Assembly (NCBI GenBank): GCA_900557475.1 | Contig: USTA01000029.1 | Coordinates: forward strand, 1 to 8,208 | Reading direction: 5' to 3' | Source: an uncultured Clostridium sp. | Lineage (GTDB): Bacteria; Bacillota; Clostridia; TANB77; CAG-508 | DNA: 8,208 nucleotides | Part shown: positions 1 through 6,994 of the stretch, in pieces | Position numbering within the stretch: position 1 is the stretch's first letter | Layout: the number at the start of each line of letters is the position of its first letter | Position numbers and translations under genes: made by a program | Notes under the pieces: model-generated | Told to the model about the DNA's origin: nothing | What the model saw: only the letters and a program-made list of their open reading frames with translations | The model's database searches: none

Positions 1-2
1 CG

Positions 3-1001
3 GGAAAGTCTTTTTTTACAAAACTTATGATTTTAAGATATGCAATCTTAAACTTAGAACAGTATATAATAGATCCAGATAGAGAATATACTATTCTGGG
101 AGAAAATCTAAATGGAACTGTTATAAAGTTAGGACCAAGTTCAAAAACCTACGTTAATGTACTAGATATAAGAGAAGAGAGCTTGGAGGAAAATCAAGAA
201 GGATATTTAGCAACAAAAATAGGTAAATTAATGGGATTTTTTAAACTAATATTCGAAAATATAAAAGAAAAAGAAAAATCTGAGTTGGAGAAAAATCTAA
301 TTGAAATATATAAAGAAAAGGGGATAACTTTTGAAGATAAAAGTTTGTATAAAAATGGAAGATTTAAAAATGCAAAAGATATGCCTAAATTATCGGACTT
401 ATATAATAAATTAGATAAACAAATGAAATTAAAATTATTTCCATTTGTTCATGGTTCATTAAAGTTTTTAAATAATTATACAAATGTAAAATTAGAAAAT
501 AAACTCATAATCGCAGATATATATGAATTAGGTGAAGAAAATATAAAATATGCAATGTTTATTTTTATCGAACTTTTTTGGGACAGAATAAAGAAGGAAA
601 GAAACAATAAAAAGGCAATATATTTGGATGAAATTTGGAGGCTAATAGGAGTTACATCTAATAAAGAAGTTGCTAGTTTTATATATAAAATATTTAAAAC
701 AATAAGAAAATATGGAGGAAGTGGAGTAGCAATTACACAAGATATATCAGATCTATTTAGTTTAGAGGAGGGAACATATGGAAAAAGTATATTAAATAAT
801 TCAAGTATAAAGGTATTTTTTAACCTAGAAGAAGAAAATATTAAAGTATTAGAAAAATATACAAATTTATCAAATAAAGAGAAAATAGAAATTAAATCTT
901 TCGAAAGAGGAGAGTGCCTAATGTTTGTAGGACAAGAACATATTTTAACTAAGATAAAGGCAGCAGATTTTGAAAAAGAACTAATAAAAGGAGGAAAATA
1001 A
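3..1001 (+). CDS. VirB4/TraE-type conjugation ATPase, C-terminal part (5' truncated by window edge)
   Basis: This is the C-terminal part of the cytoplasmic ATPase that powers type IV secretion and conjugative transfer; the gene begins outside the window. The frame is open from the first bases. The codons before the ATG at 27 read G-K-S-F-F-T-K-L, which is the end of a Walker A loop, so that ATG is internal and not the start. Visible motifs, numbered from the ATG at 27, are DPDREY (about 17-22, a VirB4-typical element after the P-loop), Walker B YLDEIW (199-204, with D201 and E202), and AITQDISD (235-242) near the C-terminal end of the ATPase core. Family knowledge: VirB4 proteins are roughly 600-900 residues, so about half is missing. 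It ends one base before the next gene's proposed ATT start, and its last codons contain that gene's AGGAGG site, so the two are probably co-transcribed and translationally coupled. The ATPase family call is firm. Whether it belongs to a mobile element or to a fixed secretion locus cannot be seen here. Confidence 0.88.
   Translation, partial: GKSFFTKLMILRYAILNLEQYIIDPDREYTILGENLNGTVIKLGPSSKTYVNVLDIREESLEENQEGYLATKIGKLMGFFKLIFENIKEKEKSELEKNLIEIYKEKGITFEDKSLYKNGRFKNAKDMPKLSDLYNKLDKQMKLKLFPFVHGSLKFLNNYTNVKLENKLIIADIYELGEENIKYAMFIFIELFWDRIKKERNNKKAIYLDEIWRLIGVTSNKEVASFIYKIFKTIRKYGGSGVAITQDISDLFSLEEGTYGKSILNNSSIKVFFNLEEENIKVLEKYTNLSNKEKIEIKSFERGECLMFVGQEHILTKIKAADFEKELIKGGK
989..994 (+). promoter_or_regulatory. 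Strong ribosome binding site AGGAGG for the MinD/CpaE-like gene
   Basis: A perfect AGGAGG lies inside the last codons of the VirB4-type gene and 8 bases before an ATT codon at 1003. No ATG, GTG or TTG is found at a usable distance in the reading frame that stays open after it. The site therefore supports initiation at ATT. Confidence 0.7.
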
Positions 1002-1002
1002 A

Positions 1003-2160
1003 ATTAAAAAGATAATAACTGCAATAGGAAATAAATTATTAAATGAAAAATTAAAGGAAAATGGATATGATGTACTGTGTGCAGATATTCCATATAAAGA
1101 AGGAATATTAGAATATTTAGAAAAGAATTCAAACATAAATATTATTGTAATTAATGAAGAACTAGAAGGAGAATTTACAAAAGAGCAAATTTTCAAAAAT
1201 ATTAAAAAAATAAATAATAATATTAAAATAATTTTTGTAAAAAATGCAAACATAAATGAAAATGATATAATTAAAAAAATAGAGTCTAATGAATTGAATC
1301 AGAACAAAGAAATTTTAAATCATGAAAAAACGCAAAAAAATCAATATGAAAAAATGCAAAACAAATCTATATTTTATCAAAAAACTTTACCTCTAAATAA
1401 TATTTTTCCAAAAAAGAATTATAAAAAAGCAGAAACAATGTGTGTTGTAGGTCCAAATGGAATAGGAAAGAGTGTTTTTTCAATCTTATTTGCACAAGAA
1501 GCTGTAAATAAGAAAAGTATAATAATAGACTTCGATGTTTTGAATAATAGTCTTCAAACATTATTAGGAATAAAGAAATACGAAGAAAAAATTAAAAATG
1601 GAATTAAAAGAAATGATTTAGTATATCATGAACTAGATATAAGTAAATATATAATAAAAACAAAATATAATATAGATTTATTATCAGGACTTAATCTTAT
1701 TTTTGATGAAAAATATAAATTAAGCTACAAAAAAATAAGAAGAATTGTAGAAAAACTAAAACAAAATTATGATTTGATAATTTTTGATACATCCACAGAA
1801 ACACTATTAGATTATACAAAAGAAATTATGAAAGAAGTTGAAAAAATAATATTTATTTCAGGTGCAAATATGTTAGAAGTAAGAAAATCAGAAAGACTTC
1901 TAAGAATTTATGAAGATGACTGGAATATAAATAGAAGTAAAATAAATATTGTATTTAATAGATGTACAAATAATTCAATAGATGAAAGTGTTCTTAGAGA
2001 TGTATTTAAAAACTATAATGTATTAGGAAAAATAATGCTAAGCGAATATTATGATTTAGTAATAAACAAAAATATGAAACAAAAGTCAAAGTTACGAAAA
2101 GAAATTGAAAAAATTAAAAAAGAAATTATAAAGGAGAAATATAATGGAGCTTGCAAATAG
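1003..2160 (+). CDS. MinD/CpaE-like P-loop ATPase with degenerate receiver-like N-terminal domain, probable ATT start
   Basis: A 385-residue protein if it starts at ATT 1003; a start at TTG 1294 would give 288 residues. I chose ATT because a perfect AGGAGG sits 8 bases upstream, the frame is open from 988, and the extension begins with a well-formed alpha/beta domain: strands IITAIGN (about 4-10), INIIVINEE (about 45-53) and IKIIFVK (about 74-80). This resembles the pseudo-receiver domain of CpaE/TadZ proteins. After a Lys/Asn/Gln-rich linker comes the ATPase: Walker A GPNGIGKS (150-157), an IIIDFD strand with D176 and D178 in the Walker A' position, Walker B LIIFDTS (D262), and IVFNR (N319, R320), all typical of MinD/ParA-like ATPases. 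The P-loop lacks the KGG signature lysine of classic MinD. Family members position secretion, pilus or DNA-partition machinery. With a VirB4-type ATPase just upstream, a role in localising or assembling the transfer apparatus is an inference. Confidence 0.8.
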   Translation: MKKIITAIGNKLLNEKLKENGYDVLCADIPYKEGILEYLEKNSNINIIVINEELEGEFTKEQIFKNIKKINNNIKIIFVKNANINENDIIKKIESNELNQNKEILNHEKTQKNQYEKMQNKSIFYQKTLPLNNIFPKKNYKKAETMCVVGPNGIGKSVFSILFAQEAVNKKSIIIDFDVLNNSLQTLLGIKKYEEKIKNGIKRNDLVYHELDISKYIIKTKYNIDLLSGLNLIFDEKYKLSYKKIRRIVEKLKQNYDLIIFDTSTETLLDYTKEIMKEVEKIIFISGANMLEVRKSERLLRIYEDDWNINRSKINIVFNRCTNNSIDESVLRDVFKNYNVLGKIMLSEYYDLVINKNMKQKSKLRKEIEKIKKEIIKEKYNGACK

Positions 2161-2863
2161 CTTAGAAAGAAGTTTTTCATTAGATGCTGCTTCAATTCTT
2201 GAAGAGCAAAAAGGATTTTTACAAAGTAATATTGGAAAAGTGGTAAATGTAGCTTTAGATACAGGAATAAGAATACTTTTTCCAGATATGATAGAAGAAC
2301 AAATAATAAATATAAAAGATGAAATAGTAGAAAATGGTTTTAAGGCAGGACTTAAAGAAGCAATTTCTTCAGCAGTAGATTTGGGAAAGAGTGTAGTAGG
2401 AATCTTTACAGGTAAATTTGATAATGTTACGCAAGTAAGAAATGCTGTAAAAAATGGAGGAATAATAGATGGAATTTCTGATGCACTAGATTATGCATTA
2501 AAAATGTGTTCAAAATTAGGAAAAATTCCTTCTAGTGTTATATCTGTAATAAGAAACGGAAAAGATGCAATTTTAAACAATATTAGTAAAAACATAGAAG
2601 GGGAATTTGAAAATCAGATAGGTTCCGTAGAGAAAATAGGAAAATATTCGGAGAATTGGAAAAAATTTTTTGAAAATAAAGACTTTGATGGAATGGAAAA
2701 GGAGTATTCTAAGATGAAAAAAGCACTAAAAGTAACTATACCATTAGAAAATACAATAAAAGAAGCGAGAAAAATAGAAAATATGCATTTATTAGTAAAA
2801 AATAAGGGTAGTTTTGAGTTAACAGAAGAAGAAATAGAGCTGGCTAAAAAGCTAGTTGAATAA
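2144..2863 (+). CDS. Unassigned 239-residue helical protein of the VirB4/ATPase operon
   Basis: I do not recognise a named family. The ATG at 2144 has AGGAG at 2132-2136 (7-base spacing) and overlaps the end of the ATPase gene by 17 bases, so the two are almost certainly translated from one message. The protein looks mostly alpha-helical. Residues 1-45 are an amphipathic lead. Residues 60-110 are Gly/Ala/Ser-rich with repeated glycine turns (GFKAGLKEAI, DLGKSVVGIFTG, KNGGIIDGIS). The last 80 residues are charged and probably helical (EKEYSKMKKALK, EEEIELAKKLVE). There is no signal peptide and no convincing long membrane span, although the middle segment could lie on a membrane. No catalytic motif is visible. 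Its tight pairing with a MinD-like ATPase suggests a partner or cargo of that ATPase, but this rests on context only. It is the last gene of the block, followed by a strong hairpin. Confidence 0.8.
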   Translation: MELANSLERSFSLDAASILEEQKGFLQSNIGKVVNVALDTGIRILFPDMIEEQIINIKDEIVENGFKAGLKEAISSAVDLGKSVVGIFTGKFDNVTQVRNAVKNGGIIDGISDALDYALKMCSKLGKIPSSVISVIRNGKDAILNNISKNIEGEFENQIGSVEKIGKYSENWKKFFENKDFDGMEKEYSKMKKALKVTIPLENTIKEARKIENMHLLVKNKGSFELTEEEIELAKKLVE

Positions 2864-2870
2864 GAAAATA

Positions 2871-2943
2871 TAGAAGGCAGAATAATACACTTTTCTCATT
2901 GCCCCCCAATTATAGTAGAGGAAGTGTATTATTCTGTCTTCTA
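2871..2943. terminator. Long hairpin between convergent genes, candidate terminator
   Basis: Arms at 2871-2892 and 2922-2943 are complementary over 22 bases with one exception, a G2877/T2937 pair. That is a G-U wobble in + strand RNA but an A-C mismatch in - strand RNA. The 29-base loop carries a run of six C, unusual in such AT-rich DNA. It begins 7 bases after the stop of the 239-residue gene and ends 9 bases before the stop of the convergent XRE gene, so it is well placed to end both transcripts. There is no run of T directly after the right arm. On the - strand the tail is moderately T-rich (TATTTTCTTATT). Termination is therefore likely but not textbook; an RNA-processing or DNA-structure role is possible. 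Confidence 0.6.
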
Positions 2944-2952
2944 TAAAATTGA

Positions 2953-3189
2953 TTAGTCGTCGTCTAAGTTATTAAAAAACTCACTATCATAAAAATCTTT
3001 TATAGAAATTCCAAAACCAATACAAATATAAAAAATAGTTTCGGATGAAGGAGCTTTTTTAATAACTTTAAATAAACTTCTGATTGTAGAAGGATTTATT
3101 CCAGAAGCAATTGCAAGTTGGTTCAAATTCATATTGTTAAATTTACATAGTTCTGCTATTCTTTTTCTAGTTGCATCTAATAAAGTCAT
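2953..3189 (-). CDS. Small XRE/Cro-CI family helix-turn-helix regulator
   Basis: A 78-residue protein that is essentially one DNA-binding domain. The helix-turn-helix is read as NLNQLAIASGINPSTIRSLF (about 21-40), where LAIASGI is the first helix and turn and PSTIRSLF the recognition helix. After it comes a helix ending in an acidic tail (DFYDSEFFNNLDDD). No sensor, peptidase or dimerisation extension is present, which matches the short solo XRE repressors common in clostridia. The ATG at 3189 is preceded by GGAG at 3198-3201 with an 8-base gap. The gene is divergent from gyrA across 273 bases that contain palindromes, so it may repress itself and perhaps affect gyrA. It is convergent with the VirB4 block and separated from it by a long hairpin. 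Its target is not visible from sequence; autoregulation is a guess from position. Confidence 0.85.
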   Translation of the reverse strand: MTLLDATRKRIAELCKFNNMNLNQLAIASGINPSTIRSLFKVIKKAPSSETIFYICIGFGISIKDFYDSEFFNNLDDD

Positions 3190-3226
3190 AATATTATCTC
3201 CAATTCTTAAAAAGATTAGTAAAATA

Positions 3227-3235
3227 AGTATAACA
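3227..3235 (-). promoter_or_regulatory. Possible extended -10 promoter of the XRE gene
   Basis: On the - strand this reads TGTTATACT, an extended -10 (TGn followed by TATACT, one mismatch to TATAAT), 37 bases before the XRE start codon. No good -35 box is present at 16-18 bases, which is tolerated with extended -10 promoters. The call is tentative because such AT-rich DNA produces look-alikes. Confidence 0.35.
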
Positions 3236-3257
3236 AATAATTAAGTTTAATATGAGC

Positions 3258-3285
3258 TATATTTAACGCATAATCGTTAAAAATA
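3258..3285. repeat. 28-bp imperfect palindrome, candidate operator between XRE gene and gyrA
   Basis: TTTAACG (3262-3268) and CGTTAAA (3275-3281) form a perfect inverted repeat around the 6-base spacer CATAAT. After one mismatch the symmetry continues for three more bases (TAT/ATA), giving 11-base arms. It lies just upstream of the proposed XRE promoter and more than 100 bases upstream of the gyrA promoter. Size and spacing fit a site bound by a dimeric regulator, with the adjacent XRE protein the simplest candidate. No T-run follows it and no gene ends here, so a terminator is unlikely. Confidence 0.45.
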
Positions 3286-3342
3286 AGAAAAATTTTCCAA
3301 AAACTATAATAAGAGAAAACATAAATTAAAATAGTGGATTTT

Positions 3343-3367
3343 AAGGAAAAATCTCGGTTTTTTCCTT
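3343..3367. repeat. Inverted repeat overlapping the gyrA -35 box
   Basis: AAGGAAAAA (3343-3351) and TTTTTCCTT (3359-3367) are perfect 9-base inverted arms around a 7-base centre (TCTCGGT). The right arm covers the first two bases of the gyrA -35 hexamer. A protein bound here would sit on the promoter, so it could be an operator. It could also reflect A/T-tract curvature upstream of a strong promoter, and some symmetry is expected by chance in A- and T-rich sequence. Confidence 0.4.
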
Positions 3368-3394
3368 GCAAAATTTGGGTCAGTTTAGTATAAT
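3366..3394 (+). promoter_or_regulatory. Sigma-A-type promoter of gyrA
   Basis: TTGCAA (3366-3371) and TATAAT (3389-3394) are separated by exactly 17 bases. The -10 is a perfect consensus and the -35 matches TTGACA at four of six positions. Transcription should begin near 3401, giving a leader of about 60 bases before the gyrA start at 3463. It is the best-formed promoter in the region. Confidence 0.75.
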
Positions 3395-3462
3395 AGATAC
3401 ATAAAAAATGAACAAAAGTAAACATAAAATTAAAGAAATAATCAATGAAAAGAGGGAGACAA

Positions 3463-5928
3463 ATGGACAAAAAACAAGAACCAGAATTTGCAGAAGGAAA
3501 GATAGTCGAAAGAGATGTAGAAGCAGAGATGAAGACAGCATATATTGACTATGCAATGAGTGTTATAGTTCAAAGAGCATTACCAGATGTAAGAGATGGT
3601 TTAAAGCCAGTACATAGAAGAATTTTATATACAATGTATGAAGATGGCTTAACTTCAGAAAAGCCATTTAGAAAATCTGCTACAACAGTAGGAGATGTTT
3701 TAGGTAGATACCATCCACATGGAGATTCATCAGTATATGATGCAATGGTAAGAATGGCACAAGATTTCTCATTAAGATATCCACTTATAGATGGACATGG
3801 TAACTTTGGATCTATTGATGGAGATGGTGCAGCAGCATATCGTTATACTGAAGCTAGAATGTCAAAAATATCAGAAACGATGCTTACAGATATAGAAAAA
3901 GATACAGTAGACTTTATGCCAAACTTTGATGGAATTAGACAAGAACCAACAGTATTACCAGCCAAATTACCAGCACTTTTAGTAAATGGTTCATCAGGAA
4001 TTGCGGTTGGTATGGCAACTAATATACCTCCTCACAACTTAACAGAAATATTAAATGCTATAATAAAAATAATAGAATCAGATGAAGATTTATCGGATGA
4101 AGACTTATTTAAAATAGTAAAAGGTCCTGATTTCCCAACAGGAGGACTAATTCTTGGAAGAGAAGGAATAAAAGAAGCATATGCAACAGGTAGAGGAAAG
4201 ATTCTACTAAGGGCAGAAGCTGAAATAGAAGAAATGAGTGGAAACAAACAAAGAATAATTGTTTCTTCATTACCATATCAAGTAAATAAAGCCAAATTAA
4301 TTGTAGATATAAGTCAGCTAGTTAGAGACAAAAAGATAGAAGGAATTTCAGAAGTAAGAGATGAATCAGATAGAGAAGAAAAAGTTAGAGTTGTTATAGA
4401 GTTGAAGAGAGATGTAAATGCAAAATTAATTTTAAATCAATTATATAAATATACTCAAATGCAAAGTTCTTTTGGAGTTATTATGCTTGCATTAGTAAAT
4501 AATGAGCCTAGAATTTTAACTTTAAGACAATGTTTAGATTATTATATAGAACATAGAAAAACAGTAGTTTTAAGAAGAACTAAATTTGATTTAGATAAAG
4601 CTTTAGCAAGAGCACATATATTAGAAGGATTAAGAATTGCTATAGATAACATTGATGAAGTAATAAAAATAATACGTGAGTCATATGATGATGCAAAAGA
4701 AAGATTAATGGAACGTTTTGGACTAGATGATATACAAGCCCAAGCTATTTTGGATATGAGACTTAGAACTCTTCAAGGATTGCAACGTGAAAAAATAGAA
4801 GAAGAATATGAAGCATTAATGAAATTGATTGCACATTTAAGAGAAATTTTAGCAAGTGAAAAACTAGTATTTGATATCATAAAAGAGGAATGTCTTGAAA
4901 TGAAAGAAAAATACGGAGATGAAAGACTTACTAAAATTGTTGCAGCACCAGGAGAATTTAACGATGAAGATCTTATAAAAGAAGAAGACTCAATAATTGC
5001 ATTAACTAGATTTGGATATATTAAAAGAATGCCTCAAGATACATATAAGAGCCAAAGGAGAGGTGGAAAAGGGATTACTGGAATGACAACAAGAGAAGAC
5101 GACTTTGTAAAGCAGATTTTTAGTGCCTCTACACATGATATAATATTATTCTTTAGTAATAAAGGAAAATTATATAGATTAAGAGGATTTGAAATTCCAG
5201 AAGCAGGAAGGACAGCAAAAGGAACAGCGATTGTAAACTTATTATCACTTGATGCAGGAGAAAAAATAACAGCTGTAATTCCAATAAAGAATTTTGAAGA
5301 TGGAAAATTCCTTCTTATGGCTACTAAAACAGGTTTGGTAAAGAAAACAGCTTTAGTAGAATATGATTCAGCAAGAAAAACAGGATTACAGGCAATAAAC
5401 TTAAAAGAAGACGATGAACTTATAGATGTAAGACTAAGTGATGGAGATAATAATATTGTACTTGTAACTAAAAAGGGAATGTGCATAACATTTAGTGAAA
5501 AAGATACAAGGCCAGTAGGAAGAACAGCTCAAGGAGTTATTGGAATAAAACTAGATAAAGAAGATATTGTAATTGGAATGGAAACAATTACTGAAGGTAA
5601 GAGCGGAACTTTACTTGCAATAACAGAAAATGGTTTTGGAAAGAGAACTGAACTAGAAGAATATAGAGTTCAAACAAGAGCTGGAAAAGGTGTTATAACA
5701 TACAAAGTAACTTCTAAAACTGGAGATATTATAGGAATTAGAATTACTAATGAAGAAGAAGATGTTATGATGATAACAGACACTGGAACAGTAATTAGAA
5801 TTAAAGCTAAAGAAATAAGTGTGCTAGGAAGAAACACACAAGGTGTTACACTAATGAGAACAAATGATGGAGGAAAAGTAGTAAGTATAGAGACAATAAA
5901 TGAAGAAGATACAAATATAGAAGAATAA
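3463..5928 (+). CDS. gyrA: DNA gyrase subunit A
   Basis: GyrA is the DNA cleaving and rejoining subunit of gyrase, the A2B2 enzyme that introduces negative supercoils with ATP. The product is 821 residues, normal for the family. I start it at ATG 3463, where GAGGGAG lies just upstream; the in-frame ATG at 3445 would include that ribosome binding site and has none of its own. The N-terminal breakage-reunion domain has [18 protein letters not shown] (38-55), the quinolone-determining stretch [13 protein letters not shown] (83-95), and the catalytic tyrosine Y128 in RYTEARM. The C-terminal DNA-wrapping domain starts near 500 and carries the GyrA box QRRGGKG (531-537), which separates GyrA from ParC. 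It ends in an acidic tail. The gene is transcribed alone: the upstream gene is divergent and a terminator follows at once. gyrB is not in this window. No frameshift or missing key residue is seen. Confidence 0.98.
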   Translation: MDKKQEPEFAEGKIVERDVEAEMKTAYIDYAMSVIVQRALPDVRDGLKPVHRRILYTMYEDGLTSEKPFRKSATTVGDVLGRYHPHGDSSVYDAMVRMAQDFSLRYPLIDGHGNFGSIDGDGAAAYRYTEARMSKISETMLTDIEKDTVDFMPNFDGIRQEPTVLPAKLPALLVNGSSGIAVGMATNIPPHNLTEILNAIIKIIESDEDLSDEDLFKIVKGPDFPTGGLILGREGIKEAYATGRGKILLRAEAEIEEMSGNKQRIIVSSLPYQVNKAKLIVDISQLVRDKKIEGISEVRDESDREEKVRVVIELKRDVNAKLILNQLYKYTQMQSSFGVIMLALVNNEPRILTLRQCLDYYIEHRKTVVLRRTKFDLDKALARAHILEGLRIAIDNIDEVIKIIRESYDDAKERLMERFGLDDIQAQAILDMRLRTLQGLQREKIEEEYEALMKLIAHLREILASEKLVFDIIKEECLEMKEKYGDERLTKIVAAPGEFNDEDLIKEEDSIIALTRFGYIKRMPQDTYKSQRRGGKGITGMTTREDDFVKQIFSASTHDIILFFSNKGKLYRLRGFEIPEAGRTAKGTAIVNLLSLDAGEKITAVIPIKNFEDGKFLLMATKTGLVKKTALVEYDSARKTGLQAINLKEDDELIDVRLSDGDNNIVLVTKKGMCITFSEKDTRPVGRTAQGVIGIKLDKEDIVIGMETITEGKSGTLLAITENGFGKRTELEEYRVQTRAGKGVITYKVTSKTGDIIGIRITNEEEDVMMITDTGTVIRIKAKEISVLGRNTQGVTLMRTNDGGKVVSIETINEEDTNIEE

Positions 5929-5970
5929 AAAAATATGCAATGTTTAAAATTTAAACATTGCATATTTTTT
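5928..5970. terminator. Shared bidirectional terminator of gyrA and dnaC
   Basis: Perfect 21-base arms (5928-5948 and 5950-5970) surround one central base. The core stem TATGCAATGTTT/AAACATTGCATA is flanked by A6 on the left and T6 on the right, so it reads as an intrinsic terminator in both directions. The left edge includes the last base of the gyrA stop codon and the right edge includes two bases of the dnaC stop codon, so the convergent genes have only 40 bases between them, all used by this element. Confidence 0.9.
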
Positions 5971-6973
5971 ATTTATTTAATTTCTTTTTTATACGAATAT
6001 CATCACCAAAAAAATAACAAGCCTCATAATTTCCAATTATACGAGATAGAATTCTTTCCTCATAATTAGTGTATAATTCTTGTAAAGATAAATTAGTAGA
6101 GATTATTGTTTTGGTTATATTATTATTTTGATTTAAAAGTCTAGAATTTATGATATTAAATAATTCAGTAATTTTTAAATTATTTTTAGTTTCAGTACCT
6201 AAATCATCAATAATAAGTAGATCAACAGTAGTTATTGACTTTACTATGTTTTTATCTGTTTTTCCAAATTTATAATCAATAATTCCATCTAACATTAAAG
6301 GGGCGGTCTGATATAGTACAGTCTTTCCTTTTTTTATCATTTCATTTGCAATACAAGAAGACAAAAAAGTTTTTCCTAAGCCAGAATTACCACAAAATAA
6401 TAAATTATTTTCATTTGGATTATCAAAATTATCAATAAAATTATCACAAATATTTTTAATTTTTTTAATATTCTCACGAGGAGAAAGTTTTGAAGAATAC
6501 TTACATTCATTTGGTATATCTGAGTAATAATCTAATCTGAACTTAGAGAAATTTTGATTTTCTAAATCATATATATTAGAATTATTGTATTGAATATTAT
6601 ATAATTTTTGCTTAATACAAGGACAAAGTACAGTGCCTGCATCACTTTTTATATATCCTGTATCATTACAGTTGCTACATTCAAAATGTGGAGATAAATC
6701 ATAAAGAGACTTACCAGCAGCTTTTAATATATCTATCTTTTTTTGTTTCAAGACCTCTAAATCGCTTTTTAATTTTTGAGGAGCATTAGAATTCTTTTGA
6801 GTTAAGGTTGCTTTTATTGCATAAATAGATGTTGTATTTATATCATTATCTATTTTTTCCAATTCGGGTATAGCAGAATATAACTCATATTTTTTATTTT
6901 CAGCTTCAATAATAGCTCTATTTCTTTTTTGATCATACTCAATTAAAAGAGCCTGTAAATTTTGCTTATTCAA
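5969..6973 (-). CDS. dnaC: DnaC/DnaI-type replicative helicase loader ATPase
   Basis: An AAA+ ATPase that loads the replicative helicase (DnaB in E. coli naming, DnaC in B. subtilis naming) at origins and restart sites. The protein is 334 residues from TTG 6973. I prefer TTG because the GTG at 6982 lies inside the ribosome binding site AGAGGTGATT; from TTG the GAGGT core is 7 bases away. The N-terminal third is helical and charged, followed by a zinc-binding cluster with cysteines at 99, 102, 117 and 119 (CSNC and CPC), as in DnaI. The AAA+ core has Walker A GNSGLGKT (195-202), Walker B LLIIDDLG (D256, D257), sensor I STN (292-294) and an arginine-finger region ERILSRI with R307 and R311. It is the second gene of an operon with dnaD, 21 bases downstream. 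The name dnaC follows the loader usage; dnaI would be the B. subtilis equivalent. IS21 IstB proteins are related but lack the N-terminal zinc region. Confidence 0.9.
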   Translation of the reverse strand: MNKQNLQALLIEYDQKRNRAIIEAENKKYELYSAIPELEKIDNDINTTSIYAIKATLTQKNSNAPQKLKSDLEVLKQKKIDILKAAGKSLYDLSPHFECSNCNDTGYIKSDAGTVLCPCIKQKLYNIQYNNSNIYDLENQNFSKFRLDYYSDIPNECKYSSKLSPRENIKKIKNICDNFIDNFDNPNENNLLFCGNSGLGKTFLSSCIANEMIKKGKTVLYQTAPLMLDGIIDYKFGKTDKNIVKSITTVDLLIIDDLGTETKNNLKITELFNIINSRLLNQNNNITKTIISTNLSLQELYTNYEERILSRIIGNYEACYFFGDDIRIKKKLNK

Positions 6974-6977
6974 AATA

Positions 6978-6986
6978 ATCACCTCT
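6978..6986 (-). promoter_or_regulatory. Ribosome binding site deciding the dnaC start
   Basis: On the - strand the sequence AGAGGTGAT matches the 16S rRNA 3' end closely. It includes the GTG at 6982, so that codon is part of the binding site and is unlikely to be the start. The TTG at 6973 follows GAGGT with a 7-base gap. Confidence 0.65.
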
Positions 6987-6994
6987 TTTCAGGA

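Noticed and set aside
981..1253. 90-residue hydrophobic open frame on the - strand
   Set aside because: It is the antisense shadow of the N-terminal extension of the MinD/CpaE-like gene, which has a perfect ribosome binding site and a structured domain on the + strand.
3445..3462. Upstream in-frame ATG for gyrA
   Set aside because: The six extra residues are encoded by the ribosome binding site of the real start (GAGGGAG), and no site precedes ATG 3445.
3216..3470. 84-residue open frame on the - strand in the XRE/gyrA gap
   Set aside because: It covers the gyrA promoter and start, has no ribosome binding site that I can see, and has a composition expected from T-rich DNA read as Phe, Leu, Ile and Tyr.
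3409..3561. Short + strand frame from ATG 3409 overlapping the gyrA start as a possible leader peptide
   Set aside because: No Shine-Dalgarno precedes it and it runs out of frame far into gyrA with Lys/Arg-rich random-looking sequence.
5034..5963. Two Ser/Ile-rich open frames on the - strand inside gyrA (5034-5486 and 5670-5963)
   Set aside because: Antisense shadows of a fully conserved gyrA reading frame.
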